The notes: generated from the letters alone by a model not told the origin. A stretch of 50,352 bases of DNA from an uncultured beta proteobacterium (GCA_903893565.1 CAITMU010000041.1:1-50352); one strand, 5' to 3'; counted from the first letter of the stretch, positions 39,680-49,814 are shown. Numbers and translations are program-made.

Positions 39680-42097
39680 TTAGGGGTTTTTTAATTTAGC
39701 AAATGCCAGCGCCATCGCACTCACCGGGGCACTCTCCCCTCGGCCTGAGGCGCCCGTCGATCCGGGTTGGGGTCGTGATCGCGGGTTGCCGTTCGGGGCC
39801 CTTGAAGCGGGTTGCGCCGCATCGACTCGGGGTCCTTTACTTCGAATCTGTACCTCGGCAGGGTCATCTAGTCGCATGCTTAAGGCAATTCTATGACGCT
39901 TTAAATCCACCTCTAATACCTTCACCTTCACAACCTGACCAGGCTTTACCACCTGATGCGGATCCTTCACAAATTGATGCGACAGTGCGGACACATGAAC
40001 CAGTCCATCCTGATGCACACCAATATCAACAAACGCACCGAAAGCCGCCACATTGGTCACGACTCCCTCAAGAATCATGTCCGGTTGTAAATCGGCCGGA
40101 GACTCAACCCCTTCGACAAAACTAGCCGTTTTAAACTCGCCACGCGGATCTCGACCCGGTTTTTCCAATTCACTGAGAATGTCGCGTACCGTAGGAACGC
40201 CAAACTTTTCATCCGTAAAATCCTTCGCATCCAACCCCTTTAGTAAAGCGGACTGCCCCATAACCTCTGTAATCGACTTACCCAATCGAGATAAAATACG
40301 TTCAACCACCGGATAGGCCTCAGGATGAACAGAAGACGAATCCAAAGGATTCTTCGCCCCTTGGATAATGCGTAAAAATCCTGCCGCCTGTTCAAAACTT
40401 TTATCCCCCAGACGTGGCACTTTTTTCATTTGCGCCCTTGAAGTAAATGCCCCATTGGCGTTTCGAAATTGCACAATATTGGTAGCAATACTCGCATTCA
40501 AACCAGACACTCTAGACAGCAAGGGAATCGAGGCCGTATTTAAATCAACACCCACTGAATTCACACAATCTTCTACGGTAGCCTCAAGACTTCGGGCCAG
40601 TGCTCTTTGATTCACATCATGCTGATACTGGCCCACCCCAATGGCCTTAGGATCGATTTTCACCAACTCGGCTAAAGGGTCCTGCAAGCGTCGTGCAATG
40701 GAAACCGCACCGCGTAAGCTCACATCTAATTGGGGAAACTCAGCCGCCGCAAAAGCGGAAGCCGAGTACACCGAAGCCCCCGCCTCACTCACCACAAGTT
40801 TACGTATCGGTAGTTGCGGTCTTTGTGGCATCAACAAGGCCATCATTTCACTCGCCAGTCGGTCCGTTTCTCGACTCGCCGTACCATTGCCAATCGAGAT
40901 TAACTCGACTTTATGCTTGATCGCCAAGGCACCCAAACTCGCCAATGACCCTTGCCAGTCATTGCGAGGTTGATGCGGATAAATAGTCGCTGTATCCAAT
41001 AATTGACCCGTGGCATCGACCACTGCCACTTTGCAACCGGTTCGTATGCCAGGATCAATACCCATGACCACCTTAGGTCCGGCTGGAGCTGCGAGCAATA
41101 GCTCATGCAAATTACGCGCAAAAATACGAATTGCCTCCGCCTCTGCCGTCTCTCTGAGTTGAATCAAGAGCTCACTACTAATATGACTTTGAATCTTCAC
41201 CCGCCAACTCCATCGACACACATCCAACAACCAAGGATCTGCGGGTCGGCCTTGATTTTCAATTCCAACGTGACTGGCGATCATGGATTCGCACGGGTGT
41301 GGGGTCAGGGCCTCAAGCTCTGCACCCAAACCCAATGTCACTGACAGCACCCCGAGACTGCGGCCACGAAATAAAGCCAATGCACGGTGCGAGGGGACTG
41401 TTTTTAACTTCTCCGTATAGTCGTAATAATCACGAAATTTTTCTTCTTCCATCATTTCTTTGCCCGGCACCACCGCCGAATGAATCCATCCTTGTTCCTC
41501 AAAACGATGACGAATAAGAGCCAATAGACTCGCCGTCTCGGCAAAGCGTTCTGCTAATATATCTCGCGCCCCCTCGAGTGCCGTTTTGACATCAGGCACT
41601 TGAATAGCCTCTTCGGTAGCGGTGGCTGGCTTAGAAACAATAAATCGAAGCGCCTCCTGCTGAGGATCGAGTTTGGGGTCGTTGAGTAAAGCCATTGCCA
41701 ATGGCTCCAGTCCAGCCTCCCGCGCGATCTGCGCCCGGGTGCGACGCTTGGGCTTGAAAGGCAAATAAAGGTCTTCCAGCGTTTGCTTGGTCGATGCTGC
41801 CTCGATCTGGGCTTTTAATAGATCGGTTAATTGCCCCTGCTCACTAATAGAATGAATAATCGCTGCACGTCGCTCTTCTAACGTTCGCAAATAGTCCAAA
41901 CGCTCTTCCAATGATCGCAATTGCGTATCGTCTAAATTTCCCGTCAATTCTTTACGATAGCGGGAAATAAAAGGAACGGTAGAACCCTCATCCAGAAGTC
42001 CAACTGCGGCGGCGACCTGTGAGGCCCCCACTTGTAATAATTGCGCAATCGAAAGATTAATTTTTGTTTGAACATCTGAACTTAATACGGTGGTCAT
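39680..42097 (-). CDS. tex: Tex family RNA-binding transcription accessory protein
   Basis: An 805-residue cytoplasmic protein with the complete Tex architecture. There is an N-terminal helical region ([19 protein letters not shown] near residue 40), a YqgF/RuvX-like RNase-H fold with [19 protein letters not shown] near 345, tandem helix-hairpin-helix ([16 protein letters not shown] near 530), and a C-terminal S1 domain ([17 protein letters not shown] near 680). The tail after the S1 domain is basic and rich in Pro, Gly and Arg. Tex is a widely conserved housekeeping protein linked to transcription and RNA binding, so this segment is probably core chromosome. Confidence 0.96.
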   Translation of the reverse strand: MTTVLSSDVQTKINLSIAQLLQVGASQVAAAVGLLDEGSTVPFISRYRKELTGNLDDTQLRSLEERLDYLRTLEERRAAIIHSISEQGQLTDLLKAQIEAASTKQTLEDLYLPFKPKRRTRAQIAREAGLEPLAMALLNDPKLDPQQEALRFIVSKPATATEEAIQVPDVKTALEGARDILAERFAETASLLALIRHRFEEQGWIHSAVVPGKEMMEEEKFRDYYDYTEKLKTVPSHRALALFRGRSLGVLSVTLGLGAELEALTPHPCESMIASHVGIENQGRPADPWLLDVCRWSWRVKIQSHISSELLIQLRETAEAEAIRIFARNLHELLLAAPAGPKVVMGIDPGIRTGCKVAVVDATGQLLDTATIYPHQPRNDWQGSLASLGALAIKHKVELISIGNGTASRETDRLASEMMALLMPQRPQLPIRKLVVSEAGASVYSASAFAAAEFPQLDVSLRGAVSIARRLQDPLAELVKIDPKAIGVGQYQHDVNQRALARSLEATVEDCVNSVGVDLNTASIPLLSRVSGLNASIATNIVQFRNANGAFTSRAQMKKVPRLGDKSFEQAAGFLRIIQGAKNPLDSSSVHPEAYPVVERILSRLGKSITEVMGQSALLKGLDAKDFTDEKFGVPTVRDILSELEKPGRDPRGEFKTASFVEGVESPADLQPDMILEGVVTNVAAFGAFVDIGVHQDGLVHVSALSHQFVKDPHQVVKPGQVVKVKVLEVDLKRHRIALSMRLDDPAEVQIRSKGPRVDAAQPASRAPNGNPRSRPQPGSTGASGRGESAPVSAMALAFAKLKNP

Positions 42098-42355
42098 AAA
42101 GGAAGCTACCCAAGAATAAAAAGGTTTTTTTCAAGGGCGGAATTCTCCCACACTTAAACCTTTTTAGCCTGACATTTTGCACATGAGACAAGAGTCAAGG
42201 GGTTAAGCCTGCCTAATGGGCAAGACGCCACCAGCAAACCGACTCGAACGCGAAGCCGCTGTAGCGCTCTCTTTTTTTCGCTGTAGTGTGAAGGGACTCG
42301 GATAATCGATTAAAAAAAACACCACAACCGACCATAAGTGCTCAAATAAAAAAAG
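42098..42355. other. Region upstream of tex
   Basis: This 258-base gap between the minus-strand porin stop and the tex start must hold the tex promoter and the end of the porin transcript. Two copies of cgctgtag lie near 42257 and 42290, and a T-rich stretch at about 42271 follows the first. No certain terminator or promoter was assigned. Confidence 0.4.
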
Positions 42356-43708
42356 CTAAAAGGTTTGGTGTAAGCGAAAACCAATAACGTTAACAGGGCC
42401 CCGATCCAGGTTGTAGCCAGGATTTTTCATGTTTTGCCAATCCAGTGTCACTGTACTATTTTTGGCTAGATTGACGTTATAGAAAAATTCAATGATTTTT
42501 TCCTGTCCATAGCGCAGTCGCCCATCGCCCAGAAAAAAACCCAAGCCGCCGTTGGCTAAATATTTTTGATGCACGGCAGATAATCCATTCATAGCCAAGC
42601 CCAAGCCCATCGAGTCTGCTGGCCGTCCCCAACGATCTCCGGTCACCAAAGCACCGAAAGAAAGTGAACGATCGATCTCCGTATAGGCATAGGCCTCGGT
42701 TTTCCCATCCGCCCAACTTCCTCTAAAAAAAACACCCACATCTTGACTCAGCGCCTGCTCGAGACTCAAACCAAAACCCGATTTATGCTGATTGCCGTAG
42801 CGCACGTTATTGACGTTAGGCACGCCACCGTTTTGATTCGCCAGATTGATCGCATCTTGAAAACGCGACATCTTCGCTTCATTGGTGAAAGCCAAAATAC
42901 GCCACTTTCCCGATTGATCAAAAAAACGATACGTGTGCTCTAATTCTATTTGATCGCCAAAATGGCGATGAATTTGAAAATCTAACGCCTCCACATTGGG
43001 CATCATCGGCACTATAAAAGTACCGGCTCGAACCACCCAATCATTGTGATATCGTTCCAGCGCCGCACCCCAGGAATAACCCCTCGCATCGGCAGCAAAA
43101 TCATAGGCGCCATAATTCATTAACGACCAATTCAAGAATTGGGTTCTAGGATCATGATTGTAGGCATTATTGTCAAAAATATCCGTAACCGACAATTTAC
43201 CGACGGTTGCCACCCACCGTTGAGCCTCTACGGTGCCCTTTAACTGATTGGGCGCTGATTCCATTGTTTGTTGCTCACCACCCACCCCCCAGGTTTGACG
43301 CAAAAAAAACCGGGATAAATAAAGGGAGGGGTGGGGGCCTGCGGATCGAGCAATTTCGCCATTATTAAAGCCGCCTAACCCGGCCAAATTAGACAGGGGC
43401 ACGCCCTGCGTAATTTCGGGGTTAAGATATAACTCCCCTCCTACCCAAGGGCGATAACCGATAAAAGCCGTGCTGGTAAACGAGTAACTTTTCTCATAAC
43501 CTGCCGATAAACTATTGGCGCCACTATAGGCGGCGTGAAAAGGCGCATGGGATTGCCACACGTAGGTGGCCTGAAACTTAGCATCTATGTTTTCATTGTT
43601 CATCTCATCTGCAGCGCGGGGATCCACCCACCCATACATCAAAAGAATGAATACTAAAAAAATAGTGCCTTGTTTTTTTCTAAAGTTTTGCAATACAACA
43701 ACCTTCAA
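42356..43708 (-). CDS. Carbohydrate-type outer-membrane porin (OprB-like)
   Basis: A 450-residue outer-membrane porin-like protein. It has an N-terminal signal (TIFLVFILLMYGWVDPRAADE) and a mature part full of alternating, aromatic-rich strands, with segments such as ATYVWQSHAPFHAAYSG, VGKLSVTDIFDNNAYNHDPR and a final strand ending in aromatic Phe (NVIGFRLHQTF), as required for outer-membrane insertion. The DIFDxNxYxxDPRTQFLNW pattern is typical of carbohydrate porins. The start is uncertain: TTG at 43708 is shown, and TTG at 43693 has GAAGG at better distance. It may supply the periplasmic receptors here with solutes. Confidence 0.82.
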   Translation of the reverse strand: MKVVVLQNFRKKQGTIFLVFILLMYGWVDPRAADEMNNENIDAKFQATYVWQSHAPFHAAYSGANSLSAGYEKSYSFTSTAFIGYRPWVGGELYLNPEITQGVPLSNLAGLGGFNNGEIARSAGPHPSLYLSRFFLRQTWGVGGEQQTMESAPNQLKGTVEAQRWVATVGKLSVTDIFDNNAYNHDPRTQFLNWSLMNYGAYDFAADARGYSWGAALERYHNDWVVRAGTFIVPMMPNVEALDFQIHRHFGDQIELEHTYRFFDQSGKWRILAFTNEAKMSRFQDAINLANQNGGVPNVNNVRYGNQHKSGFGLSLEQALSQDVGVFFRGSWADGKTEAYAYTEIDRSLSFGALVTGDRWGRPADSMGLGLAMNGLSAVHQKYLANGGLGFFLGDGRLRYGQEKIIEFFYNVNLAKNSTVTLDWQNMKNPGYNLDRGPVNVIGFRLHQTF

Positions 43709-43899
43709 TAGGGTTCATGATGAAATGGCTGTGGAACGACGATCGATGCAGTTCATACGAATACCCATCAAAAACTGAAATATTCGAAAAAAACATGACA
43801 ATGGGGAATAGGACTGAAAATTATAGTGCCTTACTTTGAATTTTTAAGCGCAAACATTATAACGCGACTACATGTCAGTTTCCTTACAAGCCATAAAAA

Positions 43900-44721
43900 T
43901 CATTTTTTCGACAAAAAGGGCAAAGCCCAATCTAGCACCAACTGAGGCGTTTGTACCGCCATAAAATGGCCGGTATTTAACACCTCGAAACACACGTTGG
44001 GGATGAGCCTCGCCACACTTTCAATCTCTTCCGGGGCACGCAACCGGTCATGCAACCCAGCAATCACCAGCGTGGGGGCTTGGATACGGCTGAAATCTGC
44101 ACTTAAGTCCATTGCCGCCACCATTCGGTTCATCGCTGCAAAACTTTGCGGGTCATTACTAAGCCACCGGCCCTTGTATTGCTCATAGCGATTAAGATCG
44201 GTGCGCAAGAGCGGCGGATAGGCATTATCTAAACTAATCTCCACCATCGAGCGCATGCCCTCTTGCAACACTTTTTTAGCGCGCTCCTCAAGATAAATCT
44301 TACCCTTTGCACTCACCCCCGTTGCGGGATTGCAAGCAACCACCCGCGCTACCCGTGAGGCATAGCGTGCAGCAAAGGCTAAAGCAAAGCCCGCTCCCAA
44401 AGCCCCTCCTAACAAGTGATTGGGTGCGGTCCATCCGAGCGCATCCAACAAGGCTTCTAGGTCCTTTAAGACCGTTTCAAGACTCAGGGCGCCACCGATT
44501 TTTTCTGATAAACCAAACCCGCGCTGGTCATAACGCAACACCCGAAAGTGTTGTGTCAACGTGCCCCACACCGCATCCCAGCTCTCTAAGGTACCACCCG
44601 CCTCGTGTATCAATACCAGGGTTTGTGGCCCCTTACCCGCCACCTCATAGCGTATGGAGGCGCCATGAAGCTCAACCCATTGCGGCTTTGAGATTACACA
44701 TTCCGTCGATAGATGACTCAT
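43900..44721 (-). CDS. Alpha/beta hydrolase-fold protein with apparent loss of nucleophile Ser
   Basis: A 273-residue alpha/beta hydrolase-fold protein. The fold is clear: LVLIHEAGGTLESW near residue 36, YDQRGFGLSE near 64, and the acid and base positions filled by GLHDRLRAP and NTGHFMAVQ. At the nucleophile elbow, where GxSxG is expected, it has HLLGGALGAGFALAF, so Ala107 stands at the serine position. The start at 44721 is chosen because its ATG overlaps the Bug stop in ATGA; a longer frame to 44760 lies inside the Bug gene. It may be a lyase, an oxygenase of the hydrolase fold or a non-catalytic binding protein. Confidence 0.85.
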   Translation of the reverse strand: MSHLSTECVISKPQWVELHGASIRYEVAGKGPQTLVLIHEAGGTLESWDAVWGTLTQHFRVLRYDQRGFGLSEKIGGALSLETVLKDLEALLDALGWTAPNHLLGGALGAGFALAFAARYASRVARVVACNPATGVSAKGKIYLEERAKKVLQEGMRSMVEISLDNAYPPLLRTDLNRYEQYKGRWLSNDPQSFAAMNRMVAAMDLSADFSRIQAPTLVIAGLHDRLRAPEEIESVARLIPNVCFEVLNTGHFMAVQTPQLVLDWALPFLSKK

Positions 44722-45704
44722 TCGGGCTGAATTCCACTCATTTTGACCACACGAGCCCACTTTTCCAATTCCGCTTCCAAGTAGGTGCTAAATGGGGTGG
44801 CGTCGGCCACAGCGACCGCTTCTAACCCCTGGGAAAACAATTGTTCTTGGATCGATTTGCGTTTTAATAATGTACTGATACTTTGATTTATAAAATTGAT
44901 CCGTTCTGGGGCCGTCTTGGCAGGCACCAACAAACCATACCAAGAATCCACATCACATCCTTTCAATCCCGACTCACTTAATGTGGGCAATTCTGGCACC
45001 AGGGCGCTTCTTTTTACGCTAGTGGTTGCCAACGCCCGTAATTTTGCATTTTTGACATGCCCCATCACCACCAAGGGGGCTGTAATGGTCATTTGCACTG
45101 TACCGGCTAACAAATCCGGAATCCCCGCCACTCCCTTATAGGGCACATGCACGACGTCCACATGAGCCGCCATTTTAAATAATTCAACAGCCAAATGCAC
45201 CGTACTACCGTTACCGGCTGAAGCATAATTGAACCGTCCTGGCTGGGTGCGTGCTAATTGAATCAGTGCGTCAACCGTGCGCACTCCCAGCAACGGATGC
45301 ACCACCAATACAAAGGGGGTGGAGGCAATGTTCACCACTGCCTTGAAATCGCGCCGGGTATCAAAAGATAGATTTTTAAATAATCCAGGAGCTATCGCGA
45401 AACTCACTCCAGCCACCAACAAGGTATAACCATCAGCATTCGCATGGGCTACCACGTCGGTCGCAATATTCCCCCCTCCACCCGGCCGATTATCCACCAC
45501 CACGGCATGGTGAATGAGCTCGCTTAAGGCTTGCCCCACCACCCGCGCGGCAACATCGCTACCCCCTCCGGGAGGAAAACCCACGACCCAACGAAGGGGG
45601 CGTTGCGGGTAGTCAGACGCCGTCGCCCATAACGGCATAAAACTGGCCACAATACAAAACGCGATAGCCTTCAGTGCTATAACACACGGCCTTTTATTCA
45701 TCAT
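44718..45704 (-). CDS. Bug (TctC) family periplasmic solute receptor
   Basis: A 328-residue receptor with signal peptide (core AFCIVASFMPLWATA, cleavage before SDYPQ). Hallmarks are RWVVGFPPGGGSDVAARV, DNRPGGGGNIATD, ADGYTLLV and PTLSESGLKGCD. AGGATTGA precedes the ATG pair. It is flanked on both sides by alpha/beta hydrolase-fold genes: the upstream one ends 28 bases before its start and the downstream one starts inside its stop. The three form one transcription unit, and all three proteins probably handle the same small molecule. Confidence 0.9.
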   Translation of the reverse strand: MMNKRPCVIALKAIAFCIVASFMPLWATASDYPQRPLRWVVGFPPGGGSDVAARVVGQALSELIHHAVVVDNRPGGGGNIATDVVAHANADGYTLLVAGVSFAIAPGLFKNLSFDTRRDFKAVVNIASTPFVLVVHPLLGVRTVDALIQLARTQPGRFNYASAGNGSTVHLAVELFKMAAHVDVVHVPYKGVAGIPDLLAGTVQMTITAPLVVMGHVKNAKLRALATTSVKRSALVPELPTLSESGLKGCDVDSWYGLLVPAKTAPERINFINQSISTLLKRKSIQEQLFSQGLEAVAVADATPFSTYLEAELEKWARVVKMSGIQPE

Positions 45705-45732
45705 TCAATCCTATTGATACAAAAAATAATCT

Positions 45733-46542
45733 CTAGAGAGCTACTTCAAGAGAAAGTAAAAAATCACGCATGTGCTGCACACAACGTTCAGGCGCAGAAA
45801 AAGCAATACCTTGTGTGTAGCCGTCAAAAAGTACGAGTTTTGAATTCGGCAGCGCCTGCTGCATTTTTTGCATTTGCGATTTCGGCGCAATCTGACTATT
45901 GACTCCCGCCATCACCAAGGTGGGCGTTTGAATCCGATGCAAACAAGATAATAAATTACCTGCGGCGATCATCCGGTGTTGCGCAATGGCGATATGTGCG
46001 GGGGTTTTTTGATGCTCTTGAATAGACCACTCTTGCCACTGTAGAGAAACTTTATCAAGATCAATGCGATTCGCTAAAGTTTTACGGGCCCAAAAACCAA
46101 GACCGTGTGTATTCACTTCCTCTTCAGAAAATAAATCATTGGCCGATTGTGGCAACTGAAAGGGCGTATTACAAAGTGTGATCGAGGCAAGCTTGTCGGG
46201 ATGCTCAAGCGCTAAGGCTAAGCCGACATGCCCCCCCGAAGCCTCTGCGGCCCAGTGCACCCGTTTAAGTCCCAAGTGATTGATTAAGCCCAAGGCATCA
46301 CTCACCAAAAGATCTAAGCTGTAGGGGCTACCCACTGGAGGAACGCTCGATCGACCACAACCGCGTGCATCCATGCGAACGACCCGATAATGACGAGCCA
46401 ACAAAGGCACCCATTCGCGCCAAAAATTCAAATTGCGACCAAAACCATGATGCAAAAAAATGGTCAAACTCTCCCGCCATGGGTCAGTAAAATCGGTTAA
46501 TTCATAATGAATATCAATACCATTAATGTGGGCGTGGGTCAT
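45733..46542 (-). CDS. Alpha/beta hydrolase-fold protein with altered catalytic triad
   Basis: A 269-residue alpha/beta hydrolase-fold protein. The oxyanion region is FLHHGFGRNLNFW and the second conserved block MDARGCGRSS. The nucleophile elbow reads HWAAEASGGHVGLALALEHP; in an ungapped alignment with HxVGHSMGGxxAxxxAxxHP, Ala101 takes the serine place, with Ser102 next to it. The acid site is Ser216 (AGVNSQIAP) and the histidine site Gln244 (GYTQGIAF), so all three triad residues look replaced. It is the first gene of the hydrolase-Bug-hydrolase unit. No strong ribosome site precedes the ATG. Confidence 0.83.
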   Translation of the reverse strand: MTHAHINGIDIHYELTDFTDPWRESLTIFLHHGFGRNLNFWREWVPLLARHYRVVRMDARGCGRSSVPPVGSPYSLDLLVSDALGLINHLGLKRVHWAAEASGGHVGLALALEHPDKLASITLCNTPFQLPQSANDLFSEEEVNTHGLGFWARKTLANRIDLDKVSLQWQEWSIQEHQKTPAHIAIAQHRMIAAGNLLSCLHRIQTPTLVMAGVNSQIAPKSQMQKMQQALPNSKLVLFDGYTQGIAFSAPERCVQHMRDFLLSLEVAL

Positions 46543-46690
46543 AGGAAAAAATCTCAGAACGTTTTATCTAAAAGACAACCGTGAAGGGTAGGAATATTGC
46601 GGTGCAATATACCTTAAATCAACGAATTTAGCTCAATTACCATGGCCAACCGTGAATACCAATGATAAACTAAATATTCGCTTGCTCAGT

Positions 46691-46717
46691 GTACTCAAAA
46701 ATAACTACATAGAGTAC
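46691..46717. promoter_or_regulatory. Inverted repeat upstream of the TRAP operon
   Basis: Perfect six-base arms gtactc (46691-46696) and gagtac (46712-46717) with a 15-base AT-rich spacer lie about 75 bases before the TRAP receptor start, in the divergent region with the hydrolase gene. It is operator-like in place and size, but no regulator is known. Confidence 0.3.
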
Positions 46718-46789
46718 CCCTGAAGGTGTTTTTTAATTCTTTATTCTCAATTGAGAAAATTCTTTAAAAAATTTTCACCGGAGGTCGAT

Positions 46790-47815
46790 ATGTCCTTGTC
46801 CCGTCGCAGCCTTTTAAAAACACTTGCCGCTTCACCCATCGCCTTGGCTACGCCCCAATGGGCCCGTGCCGCTGAGGGGCGAGTGATCAAAATCTCCCAC
46901 CAATTTCCTGGGGGGACTATTGATAGCGGGGACTTTCGTGATCGCCTAACCCGTCGGTTTGCGGCTGAAGTCGAAAAACGCACCAAAGGCTCGCTTAAAT
47001 TTGAAATCTACCCAGGCTCTTCCTTAATGAAGACTGTGGCTCAATTTTCAGGGATTCGCAAAGGTGCGTTAGACATGACCCTGTATCCACTGGCCTATGC
47101 CGGTGGTGAAGTGCAGGAATTAAACATCGGCCTCATGCCCTGTATGGTCACCTCTTATGAACAAGGCTTTGCTTGGAAAAAAGCCGCGATTGGTCATGAA
47201 CTCACCAAGCTACTCGAAGCTAAAGGGGTAAAAATCATTACTTGGATCTGGCAATCCGGAGGGATAGCTTCCCGTAGCACCCCTGTGTCGGTGCCCGAAG
47301 ATGTCAAAGGGCTTAAAATACGAGGCGGCAGTCGCGAAATGGATCTCATGTTAAAGGCCGCTGGGGGTATTATTTCTAGTGTGCCTTCCAACGAGATTTA
47401 TCCCGCGATGCAAACCGGCTCGCTCGACGCTGCTGTCACCTCCTCTACCAGCCTTATCTCCTTTCGGCTCGAAGAGATCTCCAAAGCCTTAACGACGGGG
47501 CGCGGCAAGAGCTTTTGGTACATGCTCGAGCCGTTGTTAATGTCAAAACAAATTTTCGATAGCCTATCTGCGAACGAACAAAAAGCGTTACTCGATGTCG
47601 GTCTGGAGATGGAAAGTTTTGCCACAGCACAAGCTAAGATCGATGATGAGCAAATTGTGTCTGTTTTCAAAAAAGCAAATGCCAAAATCATCGATATGGA
47701 CCAAAACACCGTAAATCATTGGCGAAAAATTGCCGAAGAGGCGGCTTGGACAGACTTTAGCAAACGAAGCAGTGAGTGTGAACGTTTCCTAAAACTTGCC
47801 AAAGCCGTAACCTAA
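46790..47815 (+). CDS. TRAP transporter solute receptor, DctP family
   Basis: A 341-residue periplasmic receptor of a TRAP transporter, which captures organic anions for a sodium-driven uptake system. A twin-arginine signal is visible (SRRSLLKTLAA, cleavage near ARA|AEGRV). The family blocks are present: KISHQFPGGTIDSGDFRD, GSLKFEIYPGSSLM, and the ligand-arginine region GLKIRGGSREMDLML near residue 180, followed by VPSNEIYPAMQTGSLDA. CGGAGGTCGAT precedes the ATG at 46790; a longer frame from 46751 has no site. It is followed by the DctQ and DctM membrane genes, so the system is complete. Confidence 0.92.
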   Translation: MSLSRRSLLKTLAASPIALATPQWARAAEGRVIKISHQFPGGTIDSGDFRDRLTRRFAAEVEKRTKGSLKFEIYPGSSLMKTVAQFSGIRKGALDMTLYPLAYAGGEVQELNIGLMPCMVTSYEQGFAWKKAAIGHELTKLLEAKGVKIITWIWQSGGIASRSTPVSVPEDVKGLKIRGGSREMDLMLKAAGGIISSVPSNEIYPAMQTGSLDAAVTSSTSLISFRLEEISKALTTGRGKSFWYMLEPLLMSKQIFDSLSANEQKALLDVGLEMESFATAQAKIDDEQIVSVFKKANAKIIDMDQNTVNHWRKIAEEAAWTDFSKRSSECERFLKLAKAVT

Positions 47816-47830
47816 AGCGATATTCAATAA

Positions 47831-48343
47831 TTGATTACCATAAAAAAATGGCTGGATAGCTGCATACGCCTAGCCGCCTATTTCAGTGCGATAGCTGTTG
47901 GGGCTGCCGGCTGCGTACTGACTTGGGAGGCGAGTGCTCGTTACCTTTTTAAGATTCCCAGCGATTGGCAAGATGAGCTATCAATCTTTTTGCTCATCGG
48001 TGCCACCTTCATGTCTGCGGCTTGGGTGCAAACACAGCGCGGCCATATTGGCATTCAAGCCCTCTCCGCTATTTTGCCCCCTGCCATCGACAGAAAACGC
48101 CGATTCTTAAGCGACCTGATGGCACTTTGCTTTTGCTTATTCTTTTCATGGAAATCATGGACCCTTCTGGCTGAGGCAATTACGGATGGTCAAATCTCAG
48201 GCTCGGCTTGGGGGGCTCCCTTGTGGATTCCCTATGGATGTATGGCCTTGGGTATTAGTTTATTAAGCCTCGTCATACTGATACAAGTCATTACCTTAGA
48301 TGCTCTACGCATCCCTCCTAGCAATCATTCGCCTCACCCATGA
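47831..48343 (+). CDS. TRAP transporter small membrane subunit, DctQ family
   Basis: A 170-residue protein with four membrane segments, the normal size for the DctQ subunit that joins DctM in the inner membrane. The family block is ARYLFKIPSDWQDELSIFLL near residue 40, followed by AAWVQTQRGHIGIQAL. The start codon is TTG with a weak ribosome site, 15 bases after the receptor gene. Its last codons overlap the DctM start in ATGA, showing translational coupling. Confidence 0.88.
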   Translation: MITIKKWLDSCIRLAAYFSAIAVGAAGCVLTWEASARYLFKIPSDWQDELSIFLLIGATFMSAAWVQTQRGHIGIQALSAILPPAIDRKRRFLSDLMALCFCLFFSWKSWTLLAEAITDGQISGSAWGAPLWIPYGCMALGISLLSLVILIQVITLDALRIPPSNHSPHP

Positions 48344-49698
48344 ACACTTTACAAATCGGCCTACTCTACGGTGGCACCACCTTAGTGTTTTTGTTCTCCG
48401 GTGCCCCCATCGCTTTTGCCTTGGGGTCGGTCGCCACTTTATTTATGCTGATTTTCATGCCGCATGCCTCTTTGGACACCATTACGCAAAATGTCTACGA
48501 AGAAATGGCCAGCATTACGTTGCTGACCATTCCTTTGTTTATTCTCAAAGGGGCCGCTATTGGGAAATCTCGCGCTGGCCGGGATCTTTATTCAGCGCTA
48601 CATGTTTGGCTTCATAAAATCCCCGGCGGGTTGGGTATCGCAGTCACAGTGGCCTGCGGTCTATTTGCTGCGATGGCCGGATCCAGTGCGGCCACCTGCT
48701 CTGCCATCGGCAGTTCGGCCATTCCTGAAATGCGCGCCCGAGGATACTCAGACCGCTTGTCAGCTGGCCTTGTGGCCGCCGGCGGCACACTAGGGATCTT
48801 GCTCCCCCCATCCATTACCCTGATTTTATATGCCGTTGCTGCGGAACAATCTCTGGGACGTTTATTTCTGGCCGGTATCGGACCTGGAATCTTGCTCGTG
48901 ATTTTATTTTCTTGTTACGGCGTCTGGAGACACCGGTATGAACATCGCTTCGCCCAAAAAATAGCCGATGCTGGCGGCGAGCGCAGCGCCATCTTAAAAG
49001 TGGATCACTACACCCTTCGTGATCGCCTCGAGGCAATGCCTCGTGTCATGCCTTTTTTAATCCTACTACTGGGCGTAATGCTTGCCCTTTACGGCGGCTT
49101 TGCCACCCCGTCTGAGACGGCCGGGCTTGGCGCTATACTTGCGCTGGTCTTAATCGCAGTGGTCTATGGGGCCTGGCGATTAAGCGACTTAAAACCCATT
49201 TTTCTATCAACCTTATCTGAATCCTCGATGCTCATGATGATCATCGGCATGTCGCTGCTCTACTCCTACGTCATGAGCTATCTTCATATCAGTCAAAGTG
49301 CGGCCGAATGGGTGGTGTCATTACATTTATCCAAATGGATGCTTTTTTCTGCTATCGTTTTTTTAATCATCGTACTGGGATTTTTCCTGCCTCCCGTAAG
49401 TATCATTTTAATGACGGCTCCGATCATATTGCCCCCTTTAAAAGCACAGGGCTTTGATCTTATCTGGTTTGGTATCATGATGTCGGTGGTAATGGAGATG
49501 GGACTGATTCACCCCCCAGTGGGACTTAATATTTTCGTCATTAATAAAATTGCACCGGATATTGCTTTGGCCGATATTATTTGGGGAACACTGCCTTTTG
49601 TTTTTTTAATGATGCTAGCCGTCGTTTTGCTCTGCTTTTTTCCCGATATTGTGTTGTCCTTACCACAGTTTTTTTTAGGCACCCCCATACACCGTTAG
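48340..49698 (+). CDS. TRAP transporter large permease, DctM family
   Basis: A 452-residue polytopic inner-membrane protein with about 12 membrane segments, the ion-coupled permease of the TRAP system. Characteristic segments are TLLTIPLFILKGAAIGKS near residue 65, AAMAGSSAATCSAIGS near 112, GGTLGILLPPSITLILYAV near 150 and GLIHPPVGLNIFVINK near 390. It overlaps the DctQ gene by four bases. The solute is not evident; TRAP systems of this type often carry dicarboxylates, keto acids or aromatic acids. Confidence 0.92.
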   Translation: MNTLQIGLLYGGTTLVFLFSGAPIAFALGSVATLFMLIFMPHASLDTITQNVYEEMASITLLTIPLFILKGAAIGKSRAGRDLYSALHVWLHKIPGGLGIAVTVACGLFAAMAGSSAATCSAIGSSAIPEMRARGYSDRLSAGLVAAGGTLGILLPPSITLILYAVAAEQSLGRLFLAGIGPGILLVILFSCYGVWRHRYEHRFAQKIADAGGERSAILKVDHYTLRDRLEAMPRVMPFLILLLGVMLALYGGFATPSETAGLGAILALVLIAVVYGAWRLSDLKPIFLSTLSESSMLMMIIGMSLLYSYVMSYLHISQSAAEWVVSLHLSKWMLFSAIVFLIIVLGFFLPPVSIILMTAPIILPPLKAQGFDLIWFGIMMSVVMEMGLIHPPVGLNIFVINKIAPDIALADIIWGTLPFVFLMMLAVVLLCFFPDIVLSLPQFFLGTPIHR

Positions 49699-49814
49699 CG
49701 CCTGTTTGACTTAGTCTATTAAAGGCTTGGTCACTGAACCGTGATTACCCGCTTTTTTAGCGCGGGAGCGGTGGATAATTTCTCAACCGGGGTAGACGAA
49801 AGCGGTAACTGAGG
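49699..49814. other. Downstream region of the TRAP operon
   Basis: Contains the symmetrical sequence cccgcttttttagcgcggg (around 49749-49767), whose T-run lies in the loop instead of after the stem, so it is at most a weak terminator. No gene was recognised. Confidence 0.4.

Noticed and set aside
44307..44825. 172-codon frame opposite the hydrolase and Bug genes
   Set aside because: It spans two real genes on the other strand and has the Pro/His/Arg-rich look of a shadow frame.
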